From: Pelomicrobium sp036803785
GTDB taxonomy: Bacteria; Pseudomonadota; Gammaproteobacteria; Burkholderiales; UBA6910
Direction of reading: 5' to 3'
Assembly: GCF_036803785.1 (NCBI RefSeq)
Contig: NZ_DAIRTR010000001.1
Coordinates: 1-64,000, forward strand
Length of the DNA stretch: 64,000 nt
Shown: in pieces, positions 51,291-60,556 of the stretch
Numbering within the stretch: position 1 is the first letter of the stretch
Layout of the letters: each line of letters begins with the position of its first letter
The notes under the pieces: generated by a model
Told to the model about the DNA's origin: nothing
The model's database searches: none
What the model saw: only the letters and a program-made list of their open reading frames with translations
Translations under genes and position numbers: made by a program

Positions 51291-54188
51291 ATGAGCGCAG
51301 TTCCGTCCGAGCGTTTCCCCGAGCCGGTCCGGGAGGTGAAGGCCACCACCTGCTACATGTGCGCCTGCCGCTGCGGCATCCGGGTGCACGTGGTGAACGG
51401 CGAGGTGCGCTACATCGAGGGCAATCCGGCCCATCCCCTGAACAAAGGCGTCATTTGCGCCAAGGGATCCTCCGGCATCATGAAGCAGTACTCTCCGGCC
51501 CGGCTCACCCGTCCCCTCTTACGCAAGGCGGGCGCCGAGCGGGGTAGCGGCCAGTTCGAACCCATCTCCTGGGAGCAGGCCTTCTCCATCTTGGAGGAGC
51601 GGCTGCGAAAAATCCGGGAAACCGACCCCAAGAAGTTTGCCTTGTTCACCGGCCGCGACCAGATGCAGGCCCTCACGGGTCTCTTCGCCAAGCAGTTCGG
51701 CACTCCCAACTACGCCGCCCATGGCGGCTTCTGCTCGGTGAACATGGCAGCGGGCCTGATCTATACCATCGGCGGCTCTTTCTGGGAATTCGGTGGCCCG
51801 GACTTGGAGCGAGCCAGGCTGTTCGTGATGATCGGCACGGCGGAGGATCATCATTCTAATCCCCTCAAGATCGCCATCTCCAAGTTCAAGCGTTCCGGCG
51901 GGCGATTTATCTCCATCAACCCCGTGCGCACCGGCTACTCCGCTATCGCCGATGAATGGGTACCTGTGAAACCCGGCACCGACGGGGCGCTGCTGCTTGC
52001 CATCGTCCACGAGATCATTGCCCAGGGGCTCTACGATCGGCAGTTCCTCACCCGCTACACCAACGCGGCCCAATTGGTGAACGTGGATGAGACCTCCGAC
52101 AAGTATGGGCTGTTCGTTCGGGTGAACGAGGAGGAGGTGGACTATGCGAGCTGCATCGATCCCCAGAACAAGCTATGGTGGGACCGCTTCACCAACAGGG
52201 CTGTGCTGAGCCACACTGAGGGGGCGGACCCGTACCTCTTGGGCAGCTTCAAACTGCCTGACGGCACACCGGTCAAGCCCGCGTTCCAGCTTCTAGAGGA
52301 GCGGGTGCGGCCGTATACGCCGGAGTGGGCGGAAGGCATCAGCGGCGTGCCCGCTGCCACCATCCGGCGGCTCGCGTATGAAATGGGCATCACCGCCAGG
52401 GACGAGAGAATCGAGCTGCCCATTCCATGGACCGACAGCTGGGGCCAGGAACACGAATCGGTTACCGGCAACCCGGTGGCGTTCCATGCCATGCGGGGTC
52501 TCGCTGCGCATTCCAACGGCTTTCACACCATCCGGGCCCTCGGCATCCTGATGACCTTGCTTGGCACCATCGATCGTCCCGGCGGTTTTCGCCACAAGGC
52601 CCCGTTTCCGCGGCCCATTCCCCCTTGTGCGAAGACCCCTACCGGCCCGGAGGCGGTACAACCCGGCAAGCCCCTGGGGGGCATGGCCCTCGGCTGGCCC
52701 GCCGGCCCCGACGATCTCTTTGTCAACCCCGATGGCTCGCCGGTGCGAATCGACAAAGGGTTCTCTTGGGAGTATCCCTTGTCGGTGCACGGGCTCATGC
52801 ACAACGTCATCACCAACGCCTGGCGTGGTGACCCGTACCGCATTGACACGCTGCTTATCTTCATGGCCAACATGGCCTGGAACTCCACCATGAACACGGT
52901 GGAAGTGCGCAGGATGCTCAACGACAAAGACGAAAACGGTGAATACAAGATTCCGTTCCTGGTGGTGTGCGATGCATTCCAGTCAGAGATGGTGGCCTAC
53001 GCCGACCTGGTACTGCCCGACACCACCTATCTTGAGCGCCACGACGTGATGTCCATGCTGGACCGGCCCATCTCCGAGTTCGATGGTCCAGTGGATGCGG
53101 TGCGCATCCCTGTGGTGCCGCCCAAGGGGGAATGCAAGCCGTTCCAAGAGGTACTGATCGAGTTGGCGAGTCGGTTGAAGCTGCCTGCCTTCGTGAACGC
53201 CGACGGCTCGCGCAAATTCCGCGACTACCCAGATTTCATCATCAATTACGAAACGGAGCCCGGCTCTGGGATCGGTTTCCTCGCTGGCTGGCGGGGCAGG
53301 GGGGGCGAGAAGTTTATGCGCGGCGAGCCCAACCCCCGGCAATGGGAGATGTACGCCAAGAACAATTGTGTCTTCCACTACAAGCTGCCGCCGAGCTATC
53401 AGTACATGCGCAACTGGAACAAGGGCTACTTGGAGTGGGCCCAGCGGGCGCGCATCATCCGCTACTCGGACCCGATCCTGATCCACGTGTACTCCGAGGT
53501 GCTGCAAAAGTTCCGCCTGGCGGCCCAGGGCAAGTGGCCCGGGCGCAAACCGCCAGCCCACCTGAAAAAGCGGATCGAAACCTACTTCGATCCGCTGCCC
53601 TTCTATTACGAGCCGCTGGAGACCCGGGTTACGGATACCGGGCGCTATCCGCTCAACGCCGTCACCCAACGGCCCATGGCCATGTACCACTCCTGGGACT
53701 CCCAGAACGCCTGGCTGCGGCAGATCCATACCCACAACTACCTGTTCGTCAACCCCCGCGCTGCCCGCGCCCAGGGCATCGAAGACGGAGATTGGATCTG
53801 GGTGGAAAGCCCGTGGGGTCGGGTACGCTGCATGTGCCGCTTCAGCGAGGCGGTGGAGCCTGGTACGGTGTGGACTTGGAACGCCATTGGCAAGGCGGCC
53901 GGGGCTTGGCATCTCGCCCCCGATGCCAACGAGTTCCGCAAGGGATTCCTACTGAACCCACTGATCACCGAGGAGCTGCCCGACCTGGAAGGCGCACGCG
54001 TGTCCAATTCCGATCCGGTGACCGGTCAGGCCGACTGGTACGACGTGCGGGTGCGCATCTACAAAGCTGCCGCGGACGAACCCAGGGAGGTTTGGCCCCA
54101 GTACGACCCGGTGCCGCCAGCGCCTGGGACCGTCCCGGCAAGACCCCGCTGGCTAGCGTTCGTGGCGGGAAGGGGAGAGTGGAAGTGA
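51291..54188 (+). CDS. soeA: SoeA, molybdopterin subunit of cytoplasmic sulfite dehydrogenase
   Basis: The 965-residue CISM-family molybdoenzyme has a [4Fe-4S] motif near the N terminus (C21, C24, C28 and the later C of GVICAKG), then the Mo-bisMGD domains. No Tat signal is present, which places it in the cytoplasm, unlike polysulfide or DMSO reductase A subunits. With SoeB and SoeC it oxidises sulfite to sulfate and reduces quinone. Neighbouring sHdr genes, which make sulfite, support this over reductase roles. ATG 51291 is used; an in-frame GTG at 51168 would add a hydrophobic, poorly conserved-looking leader. Confidence 0.87.
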   Translation: MSAVPSERFPEPVREVKATTCYMCACRCGIRVHVVNGEVRYIEGNPAHPLNKGVICAKGSSGIMKQYSPARLTRPLLRKAGAERGSGQFEPISWEQAFSILEERLRKIRETDPKKFALFTGRDQMQALTGLFAKQFGTPNYAAHGGFCSVNMAAGLIYTIGGSFWEFGGPDLERARLFVMIGTAEDHHSNPLKIAISKFKRSGGRFISINPVRTGYSAIADEWVPVKPGTDGALLLAIVHEIIAQGLYDRQFLTRYTNAAQLVNVDETSDKYGLFVRVNEEEVDYASCIDPQNKLWWDRFTNRAVLSHTEGADPYLLGSFKLPDGTPVKPAFQLLEERVRPYTPEWAEGISGVPAATIRRLAYEMGITARDERIELPIPWTDSWGQEHESVTGNPVAFHAMRGLAAHSNGFHTIRALGILMTLLGTIDRPGGFRHKAPFPRPIPPCAKTPTGPEAVQPGKPLGGMALGWPAGPDDLFVNPDGSPVRIDKGFSWEYPLSVHGLMHNVITNAWRGDPYRIDTLLIFMANMAWNSTMNTVEVRRMLNDKDENGEYKIPFLVVCDAFQSEMVAYADLVLPDTTYLERHDVMSMLDRPISEFDGPVDAVRIPVVPPKGECKPFQEVLIELASRLKLPAFVNADGSRKFRDYPDFIINYETEPGSGIGFLAGWRGRGGEKFMRGEPNPRQWEMYAKNNCVFHYKLPPSYQYMRNWNKGYLEWAQRARIIRYSDPILIHVYSEVLQKFRLAAQGKWPGRKPPAHLKKRIETYFDPLPFYYEPLETRVTDTGRYPLNAVTQRPMAMYHSWDSQNAWLRQIHTHNYLFVNPRAARAQGIEDGDWIWVESPWGRVRCMCRFSEAVEPGTVWTWNAIGKAAGAWHLAPDANEFRKGFLLNPLITEELPDLEGARVSNSDPVTGQADWYDVRVRIYKAAADEPREVWPQYDPVPPAPGTVPARPRWLAFVAGRGEWK

Positions 54189-54201
54189 CGGAGATTCTCC
54201 C

Positions 54202-54933
54202 ATGACGCAGCTTGCCTTGGTGATCGACCTGAACGTGTGCGTGGGCTGCCACGCCTGCGTCACGAGCTGCAAGGAGTGGAACACTTCGGGTCAGGCCGGC
54301 TATCTGTCGGATGACCGGCCCTACGAGGCCGACCCGACTGGCTGCTTCTTCAACCGAGTCCAGACCTTCGAGGTGGGGGAGTATCCCCACACGGAAACCG
54401 TGCATTTCCCCAAGTCTTGCCTGCACTGTGAGGACCCGCCTTGCGTGCCGGTGTGTCCCACCGGTGCCAGTTACAAACGGGCGGAGGACGGCATCGTCCT
54501 AGTGGACTACGACAAGTGCATCGGCTGCAAATACTGCTCCTGGGCCTGCCCCTATGGCGTGCGGGAGCTGGACGAGCACCAGAAGGTGATGAAGAAGTGC
54601 ACCTTGTGCGTAGACCGCATCTACGATGAGCGACTCCCGCCTGCGGAGCGCCAGCCCGCCTGCGTGCTCGCTTGCCCCACCCACGCACGGCTGTTCGGCG
54701 ACATTCATGATCCCGAATCGGAGGTATCCAGGGCGATCCGGGAAAACGCCGGCTATACCCTGATGCCGGAATGGGGTACCCGCCCCGCCAACCACTATCT
54801 GCCGCGGCGCAAGACCCGGCTGGAAATCCGGGCCGAGGATCTGCAGCGGGCCGACAATCCCCTCAAGATCGACGGCAAGCTGCCCAAGCCCGCCCTGAAA
54901 GAACCCTCCCTGGACGATGTGACGAGCTGGTAA
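54202..54933 (+). CDS. soeB: SoeB, iron-sulfur subunit of sulfite dehydrogenase
   Basis: The 243-residue ferredoxin-like protein has four cysteine clusters: CVGCHACVTSC, CLHCEDPPCVPVCP, CIGCKYCSWACP and the CTLC...CVLACP set. They would bind four [4Fe-4S] centres that wire SoeA to the membrane subunit. No signal peptide is present. It begins 13 bases after soeA. Confidence 0.92.
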   Translation: MTQLALVIDLNVCVGCHACVTSCKEWNTSGQAGYLSDDRPYEADPTGCFFNRVQTFEVGEYPHTETVHFPKSCLHCEDPPCVPVCPTGASYKRAEDGIVLVDYDKCIGCKYCSWACPYGVRELDEHQKVMKKCTLCVDRIYDERLPPAERQPACVLACPTHARLFGDIHDPESEVSRAIRENAGYTLMPEWGTRPANHYLPRRKTRLEIRAEDLQRADNPLKIDGKLPKPALKEPSLDDVTSW

Positions 54934-55021
54934 GACCTGGGCGCGTCCGCCGTCCCGCCGATGCCACCGGTGCGCATGGGTCGGCGAGCCAGGACCGCCC
55001 GCTGGCACGAAAACCGAACCC

Positions 55022-55984
55022 ATGCATCCCCCCTTTTCCGTCATCTTCCTGACGACCCTGATCGGCGCCGGCCAGGGGTTGTATATGGCCCTCTATTTCG
55101 TCGATCTGGGCGCTCGGCTTGAAAAGCTCCCACCCATGGACGACGTCTCCTTCCATGCCTTAGGCGGGCTCATCACCCTCGTGCTTCTTGCCGCAGGCCT
55201 CCTCGCTTCTTTTTTCCACTTGGGGCATCCCGAACGGGCGTGGCGCTCCGCCGCCCGATGGCGCACCTCTTGGCTTTCCCGGGAGGTGATCGTGCTGCCC
55301 TTGTTCATGGCCCTTGTCTTCCTGTGGAGTCTGGGCAAGTGGCTCGGCTGGCCCGGCATGGCGCTTCTCGGGGTCGTGACCGTAATCGTTTCTGTGGCAC
55401 TTTTCGTGTGCACGGGCATGATCTATGCGAGCATCAAATTTCTCCAGGAATGGCATTCGCCGCTTACGGTGGTGAACTATCTCCTGCTTGGCTCGGCCTC
55501 CGGTTTCACCTTGAGCACGGCCTGGGCGGCCTGGCATGGACAAAGCAATGTCATCTTCCTGGGCGCCTGCGCCATGGCCCTCACCCTGACTGCCTTCCTC
55601 ACCCGCAGCGCTGCCCTGGTGCGCAATGCCCGCTTGAAGCCCAAATCGTCCCTCCAGAGCGCCATCGGCGTTCGCCACAGCCGGATCGTGCAGAAGTCCC
55701 AGGGATTCATGGGGGGCTCCTTCAATACCCGGGAGTTTTTCCATGGGAAGCCCCCGGCGGTCCTCAAACACGTCAAATGGGCGTTTCTGCTACTCGCTTT
55801 CCTCGTGCCCCTCATTCTCCTGGCTGCAGGCCTGTACGCCATGGCCGCCGGCCAGCAGGGGCCCTCTTTTTCCCTGCTGGCGGCCGCCTTCGCCGTTCAA
55901 TACTTAGGCTTGGTGGCGGAACGCTGGTTTTTCTTCGCCCAGGCCAATCATCCACAAAATCTTTATTATCAAGTAGTTTCTTGA
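55022..55984 (+). CDS. soeC: SoeC, membrane anchor of sulfite dehydrogenase (DmsC/NrfD-like)
   Basis: The 320-residue integral membrane protein has eight predicted helices in the DmsC pattern (GAGQGLYMALYF start, SFFHLGHPERAWR loop, SWLSREV). It receives electrons from SoeB and reduces quinone. The start lies 88 bases after soeB. It closes the soeABC operon; the rhd operator follows about 45 bases later. Confidence 0.9.
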   Translation: MHPPFSVIFLTTLIGAGQGLYMALYFVDLGARLEKLPPMDDVSFHALGGLITLVLLAAGLLASFFHLGHPERAWRSAARWRTSWLSREVIVLPLFMALVFLWSLGKWLGWPGMALLGVVTVIVSVALFVCTGMIYASIKFLQEWHSPLTVVNYLLLGSASGFTLSTAWAAWHGQSNVIFLGACAMALTLTAFLTRSAALVRNARLKPKSSLQSAIGVRHSRIVQKSQGFMGGSFNTREFFHGKPPAVLKHVKWAFLLLAFLVPLILLAAGLYAMAAGQQGPSFSLLAAAFAVQYLGLVAERWFFFAQANHPQNLYYQVVS

Positions 55985-56028
55985 GGGCTGAGGGAAGGCT
56001 TTCCACCTTGCTCCCAGAGGGAAGACGC

Positions 56029-56044
56029 ATTAGAATTTTCTAAT
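56029..56044. promoter_or_regulatory. sulfur-regulon dyad upstream of rhd-tusA-dsrE2
   Basis: ATTAG-AATTTT-CTAAT is a near-complete 16-bp palindrome (ATTAGAA-TT-TTCTAAT) and ends 17 bases before the rhd start, a position suited to a repressor overlapping the promoter. Confidence 0.7.
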
Positions 56045-56061
56045 ATCTTGGATTTTGAACG

Positions 56062-56385
56062 ATGCACCGGGTCCGCGAGATCGAAAGCCATGAACTTGCT
56101 GCCTTGACCGCTCGGGGCCCGGTGCAGCTTCTGGACGTGCGTACCGGGGAAGAAGTGGCACGGGGCATGATCGAAGGGGCGATACACATCCCGCTGGCGT
56201 TGCTGCCCCTGCGGGTAGGCGAGCTGGACCCGGGCACGGTCACGGTCGTCTATTGCCGATCGGGCGCTCGTTCGGCTCAGGCGTGCGCTTATCTCGCAGC
56301 CCAGGGATTTGCTCATTCGTATAATTTGAAAGGTGGGATACTCGAATGGGTACGCTCGGGTGGTACCGTGGCCCTGCCGGGCTGA
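56062..56385 (+). CDS. rhd: single-domain rhodanese sulfurtransferase
   Basis: The 107-residue rhodanese domain has active-site loop YCRSGARS with persulfide-forming C65. It is cytoplasmic with no signal peptide. In sHdr and Dsr sulfur oxidisers, an rhd-tusA-dsrE2 trio passes sulfane sulfur between carriers. The next two genes are exactly these, within 350 bases. Confidence 0.92.
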   Translation: MHRVREIESHELAALTARGPVQLLDVRTGEEVARGMIEGAIHIPLALLPLRVGELDPGTVTVVYCRSGARSAQACAYLAAQGFAHSYNLKGGILEWVRSGGTVALPG

Positions 56386-56452
56386 ACCTGAAGTGTCCCG
56401 TGTTTGTTCGAGGACTTTACATCGGTTGTTCGATCATCTGGAAGGAGACACC

Positions 56453-56680
56453 ATGAATTTCGACAAGGAACTGGATGCTCGCGGCCTCAACTGCCCGCTG
56501 CCCATCCTGCGCACCAAAAAATCCCTAGCCGACATGAAATCCGGGCAGATCCTCAAGATCTTGGCGACCGATCCGGGCTCGGTGAAGGACTTCCAGGCCT
56601 TTTCCAAGCAAACCGGCAATGAGCTATTGAACTCGACGGAAGTCAACGGCGAATTCCATTTCTGGCTCAAGAAGAAATAG
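56453..56680 (+). CDS. tusA: TusA sulfur-carrier protein
   Basis: The 75-residue protein has the family signature GLNCPLPILRTKK with sulfur-carrying C14. TusA takes sulfur from rhodanese or DsrE proteins and delivers it to the oxidation machinery. ATG 56453 with GGAAGGAG upstream gives the standard start; longer frames extend into rhd. Confidence 0.94.
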   Translation: MNFDKELDARGLNCPLPILRTKKSLADMKSGQILKILATDPGSVKDFQAFSKQTGNELLNSTEVNGEFHFWLKKK

Positions 56681-56736
56681 CCCACTGCCGATCGCCCACC
56701 GCCGGGCCGCACGCAAATGGACGGGAGGAGGATTCG

Positions 56737-57249
56737 ATGGACGAGCAAAAGAAGCTCGCGCTGATTGCCACCAAGGGCACCCTCGACTGGGCGTATCCGC
56801 CCTTCATTCTCGCGTCGACCGGCGCTGCTCTGGGCTACGAGGTGAAGATATTTTTCACTTTCTATGGCCTGCAGTTGCTGCGCAAGGACCTCTCGGACCT
56901 GAAGGTGAGCCCTCTGGGCAACCCGGCCATGCCCATGAAGATGCCCTTCGGTCCCAAGTGGTTTCGCAGCATCAACTGGAAAATTCCCAACGCGGTGCAG
57001 GCCTTGGTCCCCGGTTTCGAGTCCCTGGCGAGTGCCCTCATGAAACAGACGATCCGGCAAAAAGGAGTCGCCCCGATTCCGGAACTGCGGGAGCTGTGCT
57101 TGGAGGCAGGGGTGACTTTTATCGGCTGCGAAATGACGGTGGATCTCTTCGGCTTCAGTCACGAGGACTTTATCGACGGCATCGAGTATGGGGGTGCCGC
57201 CACCTTCTTCGAATTTGCCGGGGAGTCGGACGTGTGCTTGTTCATTTGA
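56737..57249 (+). CDS. dsrE2: DsrE2-type sulfur-transfer protein
   Basis: The 170-residue DsrE/F/H-like protein begins KLALIATKGTLDWAYPPFILAS and carries the conserved cysteine C131 in FIGCEMTVDLFGF, as in DsrE2 proteins. It has a hydrophobic surface stretch that may attach it to the membrane. GGGAGGAGG precedes the ATG. It is the last gene of the trio, followed by a 189-bp gap with the hdr operator. Confidence 0.9.
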   Translation: MDEQKKLALIATKGTLDWAYPPFILASTGAALGYEVKIFFTFYGLQLLRKDLSDLKVSPLGNPAMPMKMPFGPKWFRSINWKIPNAVQALVPGFESLASALMKQTIRQKGVAPIPELRELCLEAGVTFIGCEMTVDLFGFSHEDFIDGIEYGGAATFFEFAGESDVCLFI

Positions 57250-57371
57250 GGTTCGAAGCGGCGGGAATCGGGAAGCCTCTTGGCACGCACCGAACTCCTT
57301 GATTCGATCATAAGGAAATTCGATCGATTCCGGGGGTTGTAACCGACAGCCGGCTGGCTTACTATTGCAAT

Positions 57372-57387
57372 ATTAGCAGCTTCTAAT
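57372..57387. promoter_or_regulatory. sulfur-regulon dyad upstream of hdrC1
   Basis: ATTAG-CAGCTT-CTAAT has perfect arms and lies 51 bases before hdrC1. The spacer differs from the other sites, so the arms, not the middle, are conserved. Confidence 0.7.
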
Positions 57388-57438
57388 AATCCATCTCGTT
57401 CAGGACGGCTACTCGTCCTTTCTGGTGAGGAGGCATCG

Positions 57439-58122
57439 ATGGCGACGTACGCCGAGATGCAGGAGATCTTCGACGATATCCGTAGCGATTTTCGCTACGA
57501 CCACGAGCTGAACGGCTGTCTCAACTGCGGCATCTGCACCGCCACCTGTCCCTCGGCCCAGTTCTACGATTACAGCCCTCGGGAAATCGTCCAGCTCCTG
57601 TGGACCGAGAACGTGGAACAGATCTACGACGCGATGCAGGAGAAGATCTGGGCCTGTGCTCAGTGCATGACCTGCGCCGCGCGCTGCCCGTTCAAGAATT
57701 CGCCCGGGGGACTGGTGGCCATCATGCGGGAAGTGGCCATCAAGCATGGGATGCAGTCGGCGAAGGATGTGCTGCGCCCCTTTGGGCGGGTGATGCTCAA
57801 GCTCATCACCACCGGCAACCAGCTCTCGCCGGATATGATTCAGCCGGATCATTTCCCTGATTGGGGTCCCAACATCCAGAAGGTGGAAGGCGACCTGAAG
57901 ACCCTGCGCAAGGCGATTCCGATGAAGACTCTCCAGACGACCGAAACGGCCTGGGAGGTCTCTCTCAAGACGTCCATCGAGATGTACACCATCTGGGAGA
58001 TGACTGGCGTCCTCAAGTCCCTGGAAACGATGGACGAAAACCTGTACGACGTGATCGAGGACTTCATCGACGAGAAGAAAGAGGAATACGAGGAGTGGCT
58101 CGAGGAACAGGAGCAGGACTAA
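57439..58122 (+). CDS. hdrC1: sHdrC1, iron-sulfur subunit of the sulfur-oxidising Hdr-like complex
   Basis: The 227-residue protein has two [4Fe-4S] motifs (CLNCGICTATCP near 27 and CAQCMTCAARCP near 73). Its acidic C terminus is rich in Glu and Asp. It passes electrons within the sHdr complex that oxidises protein-bound sulfane sulfur to sulfite. It starts the hdrC1-B1-A-hyp-C2-B2 gene order typical of bacterial sHdr loci. GGTGAGGAGG precedes the ATG. Confidence 0.94.
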   Translation: MATYAEMQEIFDDIRSDFRYDHELNGCLNCGICTATCPSAQFYDYSPREIVQLLWTENVEQIYDAMQEKIWACAQCMTCAARCPFKNSPGGLVAIMREVAIKHGMQSAKDVLRPFGRVMLKLITTGNQLSPDMIQPDHFPDWGPNIQKVEGDLKTLRKAIPMKTLQTTETAWEVSLKTSIEMYTIWEMTGVLKSLETMDENLYDVIEDFIDEKKEEYEEWLEEQEQD

Positions 58123-58150
58123 TCCGGGCGCCGCACACCTTATAGGAGAC

Positions 58151-59506
58151 ATGAACATGAGCAACCCGTTTTCTCTTCCCTCTGACGGTAGCGGCATCGC
58201 CGGCCACGGGTCGTTCTTCCAGCCGACCAACCTATCCAAGGAGGAGGCCGAAAAGGCTACCGAGTGGGTGCGCAAGCACGTGGATCGGCGCACCATCGAT
58301 TTGGGCGAGCGCATGGATGATGTGCGCGAGCATTTGTGGGAGCTGGAAAAGGATGGCGAGATCATCGTCCACCGCGTGACCGACGCCCATCAGCCGATAG
58401 AGGTGCAGACGCTCTTCGGCTGGACCAAGAAAATTCCCACGGTGCGGCTCTGGCACCACAAATCCTGCGGCCAGTGCGGCAACATTCCGGGCTATCCGAC
58501 GTCCTTGCTCTGGACCATGAATCAGCTCGGGTTTGTCCCTGGACGGGACTATCTGGACGAAACTGACCAGACTTCCTGCACCGCCTGGAACTACCACGGC
58601 TCGGGCATCGGCAACGTAGAGTCCCTCGCCGCCGTTTTTCTGCGCAATTTCCACCAGGCTTACGTCTCCGGCAAGCAGCACGGCCACGACCTGGGACACT
58701 TCTATCCCCTGGTCCACTGCGGTACATCCTTCGGCAACTACAAGGAGATCCGCAAGTACCTGCTCGAATCCGCCGAGCTGCGGGAGCGGGTGAAGAAGAT
58801 CCTGGCCAAGCTCGGGCGCTTGGTGGACGGCAAGCTGGTGATTCCGGAGGAGATCGTGCACTACTCCGAGTGGGTGCATGTGATGCGCCATCGCATCGCC
58901 TCGGAGCTGCAGAAGATCGACGTTTCCCACATCCGCGTTGTCATGCACGCTGCCTGCCACTACTACAAGATGGTTCACGAAGACGCGATCTACGACCCGA
59001 CGGTCCTGGGGGGCAACCGTACCGCGGTGGGCACCTCCGTCGCCCAGGCCCTCGGCGCCCAGGTGATCGATTATTCCACCTGGTACGACTGCTGTGGCTT
59101 CGGCTTCCGTCATATCATCTCCGAGCGGGAGTTCACCCGTTCCTTCACCATGGATCGCAAGATTCGGGTGGCAGTGGAGGAAGCCAAGGCCGACGTGATG
59201 ATCGGCAACGACACAGGGTGCATCACCACCATGGATAAAAACCAGTGGATCGGACGCGCCCACGGCCAGAACTTCCAGATTCCGGTGATGGCCGACATTC
59301 AGTTCGCGGCGCTTGCCTGCGGGGCCGACCCGTTCAAGATCGTGCAGCTCCAGTGGCACGCAAGCCCGTGCGAGGAGCTGGTGGAAAAGATGGGCATCTC
59401 CTGGACCGAAGCGAAAAGGAACTTTGAGGCCTACCTCCAGGAGGTCAAGGCCGGCCGGATCGAGCACCTCTACGACCCCAAACTCGCTGGGAGCATGGCG
59501 GCATGA
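58151..59506 (+). CDS. hdrB1: sHdrB1, catalytic-type subunit of the sulfur-oxidising Hdr-like complex
   Basis: The 451-residue HdrB-like protein has cysteine-rich segments: KSCGQCGN near 103, HAACHYYK near 275 and the CCG motif in WYDCCGFGF near 317, ending in a further cysteine (SPCEE). These bind non-cubane or [4Fe-4S] centres thought to act on disulfide or persulfide bonds. ATG 58157 may be the true start, since AGGAG stands eight bases before it but only two before 58151. It overlaps hdrA by four bases. Confidence 0.92.
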   Translation: MNMSNPFSLPSDGSGIAGHGSFFQPTNLSKEEAEKATEWVRKHVDRRTIDLGERMDDVREHLWELEKDGEIIVHRVTDAHQPIEVQTLFGWTKKIPTVRLWHHKSCGQCGNIPGYPTSLLWTMNQLGFVPGRDYLDETDQTSCTAWNYHGSGIGNVESLAAVFLRNFHQAYVSGKQHGHDLGHFYPLVHCGTSFGNYKEIRKYLLESAELRERVKKILAKLGRLVDGKLVIPEEIVHYSEWVHVMRHRIASELQKIDVSHIRVVMHAACHYYKMVHEDAIYDPTVLGGNRTAVGTSVAQALGAQVIDYSTWYDCCGFGFRHIISEREFTRSFTMDRKIRVAVEEAKADVMIGNDTGCITTMDKNQWIGRAHGQNFQIPVMADIQFAALACGADPFKIVQLQWHASPCEELVEKMGISWTEAKRNFEAYLQEVKAGRIEHLYDPKLAGSMAA

Positions 59507-60556
59507 CGGAAAAGACTGTGCTAGTGGTGGGCGGGCCCCACCGGGTTGTCGGCAGCGGCGGCGGTGGCTTCGGTGGGCCAGCGGGTCGTGCTGGTAGAAA
59601 AGGAGAATATTTTGGGGGGCGCGCCGATCCTCTCCGGCTACGCCAAGCTAGTCCCCTCCGGGGAATGGGCCAAAGATGCCATCGGTCGCATGGTCAAGCG
59701 CGTGGTGGAGAATCCGCTGGTCACCGTTCACAAGGGGACCAAGGTGACGAAGGTAGAGGGCAGCCACGGCGACTTCACGGCGACGCTGTCCAATGGCCAG
59801 ACGATCAAGTGCGGCGCTATCATCCTCGGTACCGGCTTCACCCACTTTGACTCCATCAACAAACCCGAATGGGGTTTCGGCACCTTCGAGGACGTGGTGA
59901 CCACCACCCAAGTGGAGCAGATGGTGGCCGCTGGCAAAATCTATTGTCCGTCCGACGGACGGGTACCGGAACGGGTGGCGATCTTGCTGTGCGTGGGTTC
60001 CCGTGACCGGCAGATCGGGCGGGAGTGGTGCTCCAAGATCTGTTGCACCGTTTCCGCCAATCTGGCGATAGAGATCAAGGAGATCTCCCCCAAGACGGAC
60101 GTTTTCATCTACTACATGGACATCCGTACCTTCGGGCTGTACGAGGACAAGTATTACTGGAAATCCCAGGAAGAGTTCAAGACCAAGTTCGTGAAGGCGC
60201 GCATCGCCGAGGTCACTCAAGGACCTGACGGCCGGCTCTTGGTGAAAGGGGAGGATACCCTGGTCAAGCGCCCCATCGTGATCCCCATGGACCTAGTGGT
60301 CCACGCCATCGGCATGGACCCGAATCTGGACAATCCAGAAATCGCTCGGGTGTTTGGAGTGGGGCTGGAGAAGCATGGCTTCCTCGAGCGCGGCGAGCAC
60401 TACACCAGCTCCTTCAGCAGCACCCGTCGCGGCATTTACGTGGGCGGGGCCGCCCTCGGGCCCGAAGACATCGATACCTGCGTCTCCCACGGCCTGGCGA
60501 TGGCCATGAGGGCGGTCGGAGACCTAAATGCTTTGGTTCACAAAGCAGCGGCGTGA
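59503..60556 (+). CDS. hdrA: sHdrA, FAD subunit of the Hdr-like complex, with a frameshift near the N terminus
   Basis: The ATG frame reads MTEKTVLVVGG and then loses homology at base 59534-59542; the normal sequence (LSAAAAVASVGQRVVLVEKEN) resumes in the frame entered from 59546 and runs to 60556. Inserting two G residues, or removing one C in the GGGCCCCACC run, restores one continuous protein. The two-G option rebuilds the FAD-binding GGGPTG motif exactly. The rest, including WCSKICC and the C-terminal GGAALGPEDIDT, is intact. A sequencing or assembly slip is most likely; a real mutation, or a start at TTG 59546 that would lose the dinucleotide loop, is less so. Confidence 0.88.

Noticed and set aside
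59546..60556. TTG 59546 as the real start of hdrA
   Set aside because: It would delete the beta strand and first glycines of the FAD-binding fold, which are still present in the ATG frame just upstream.
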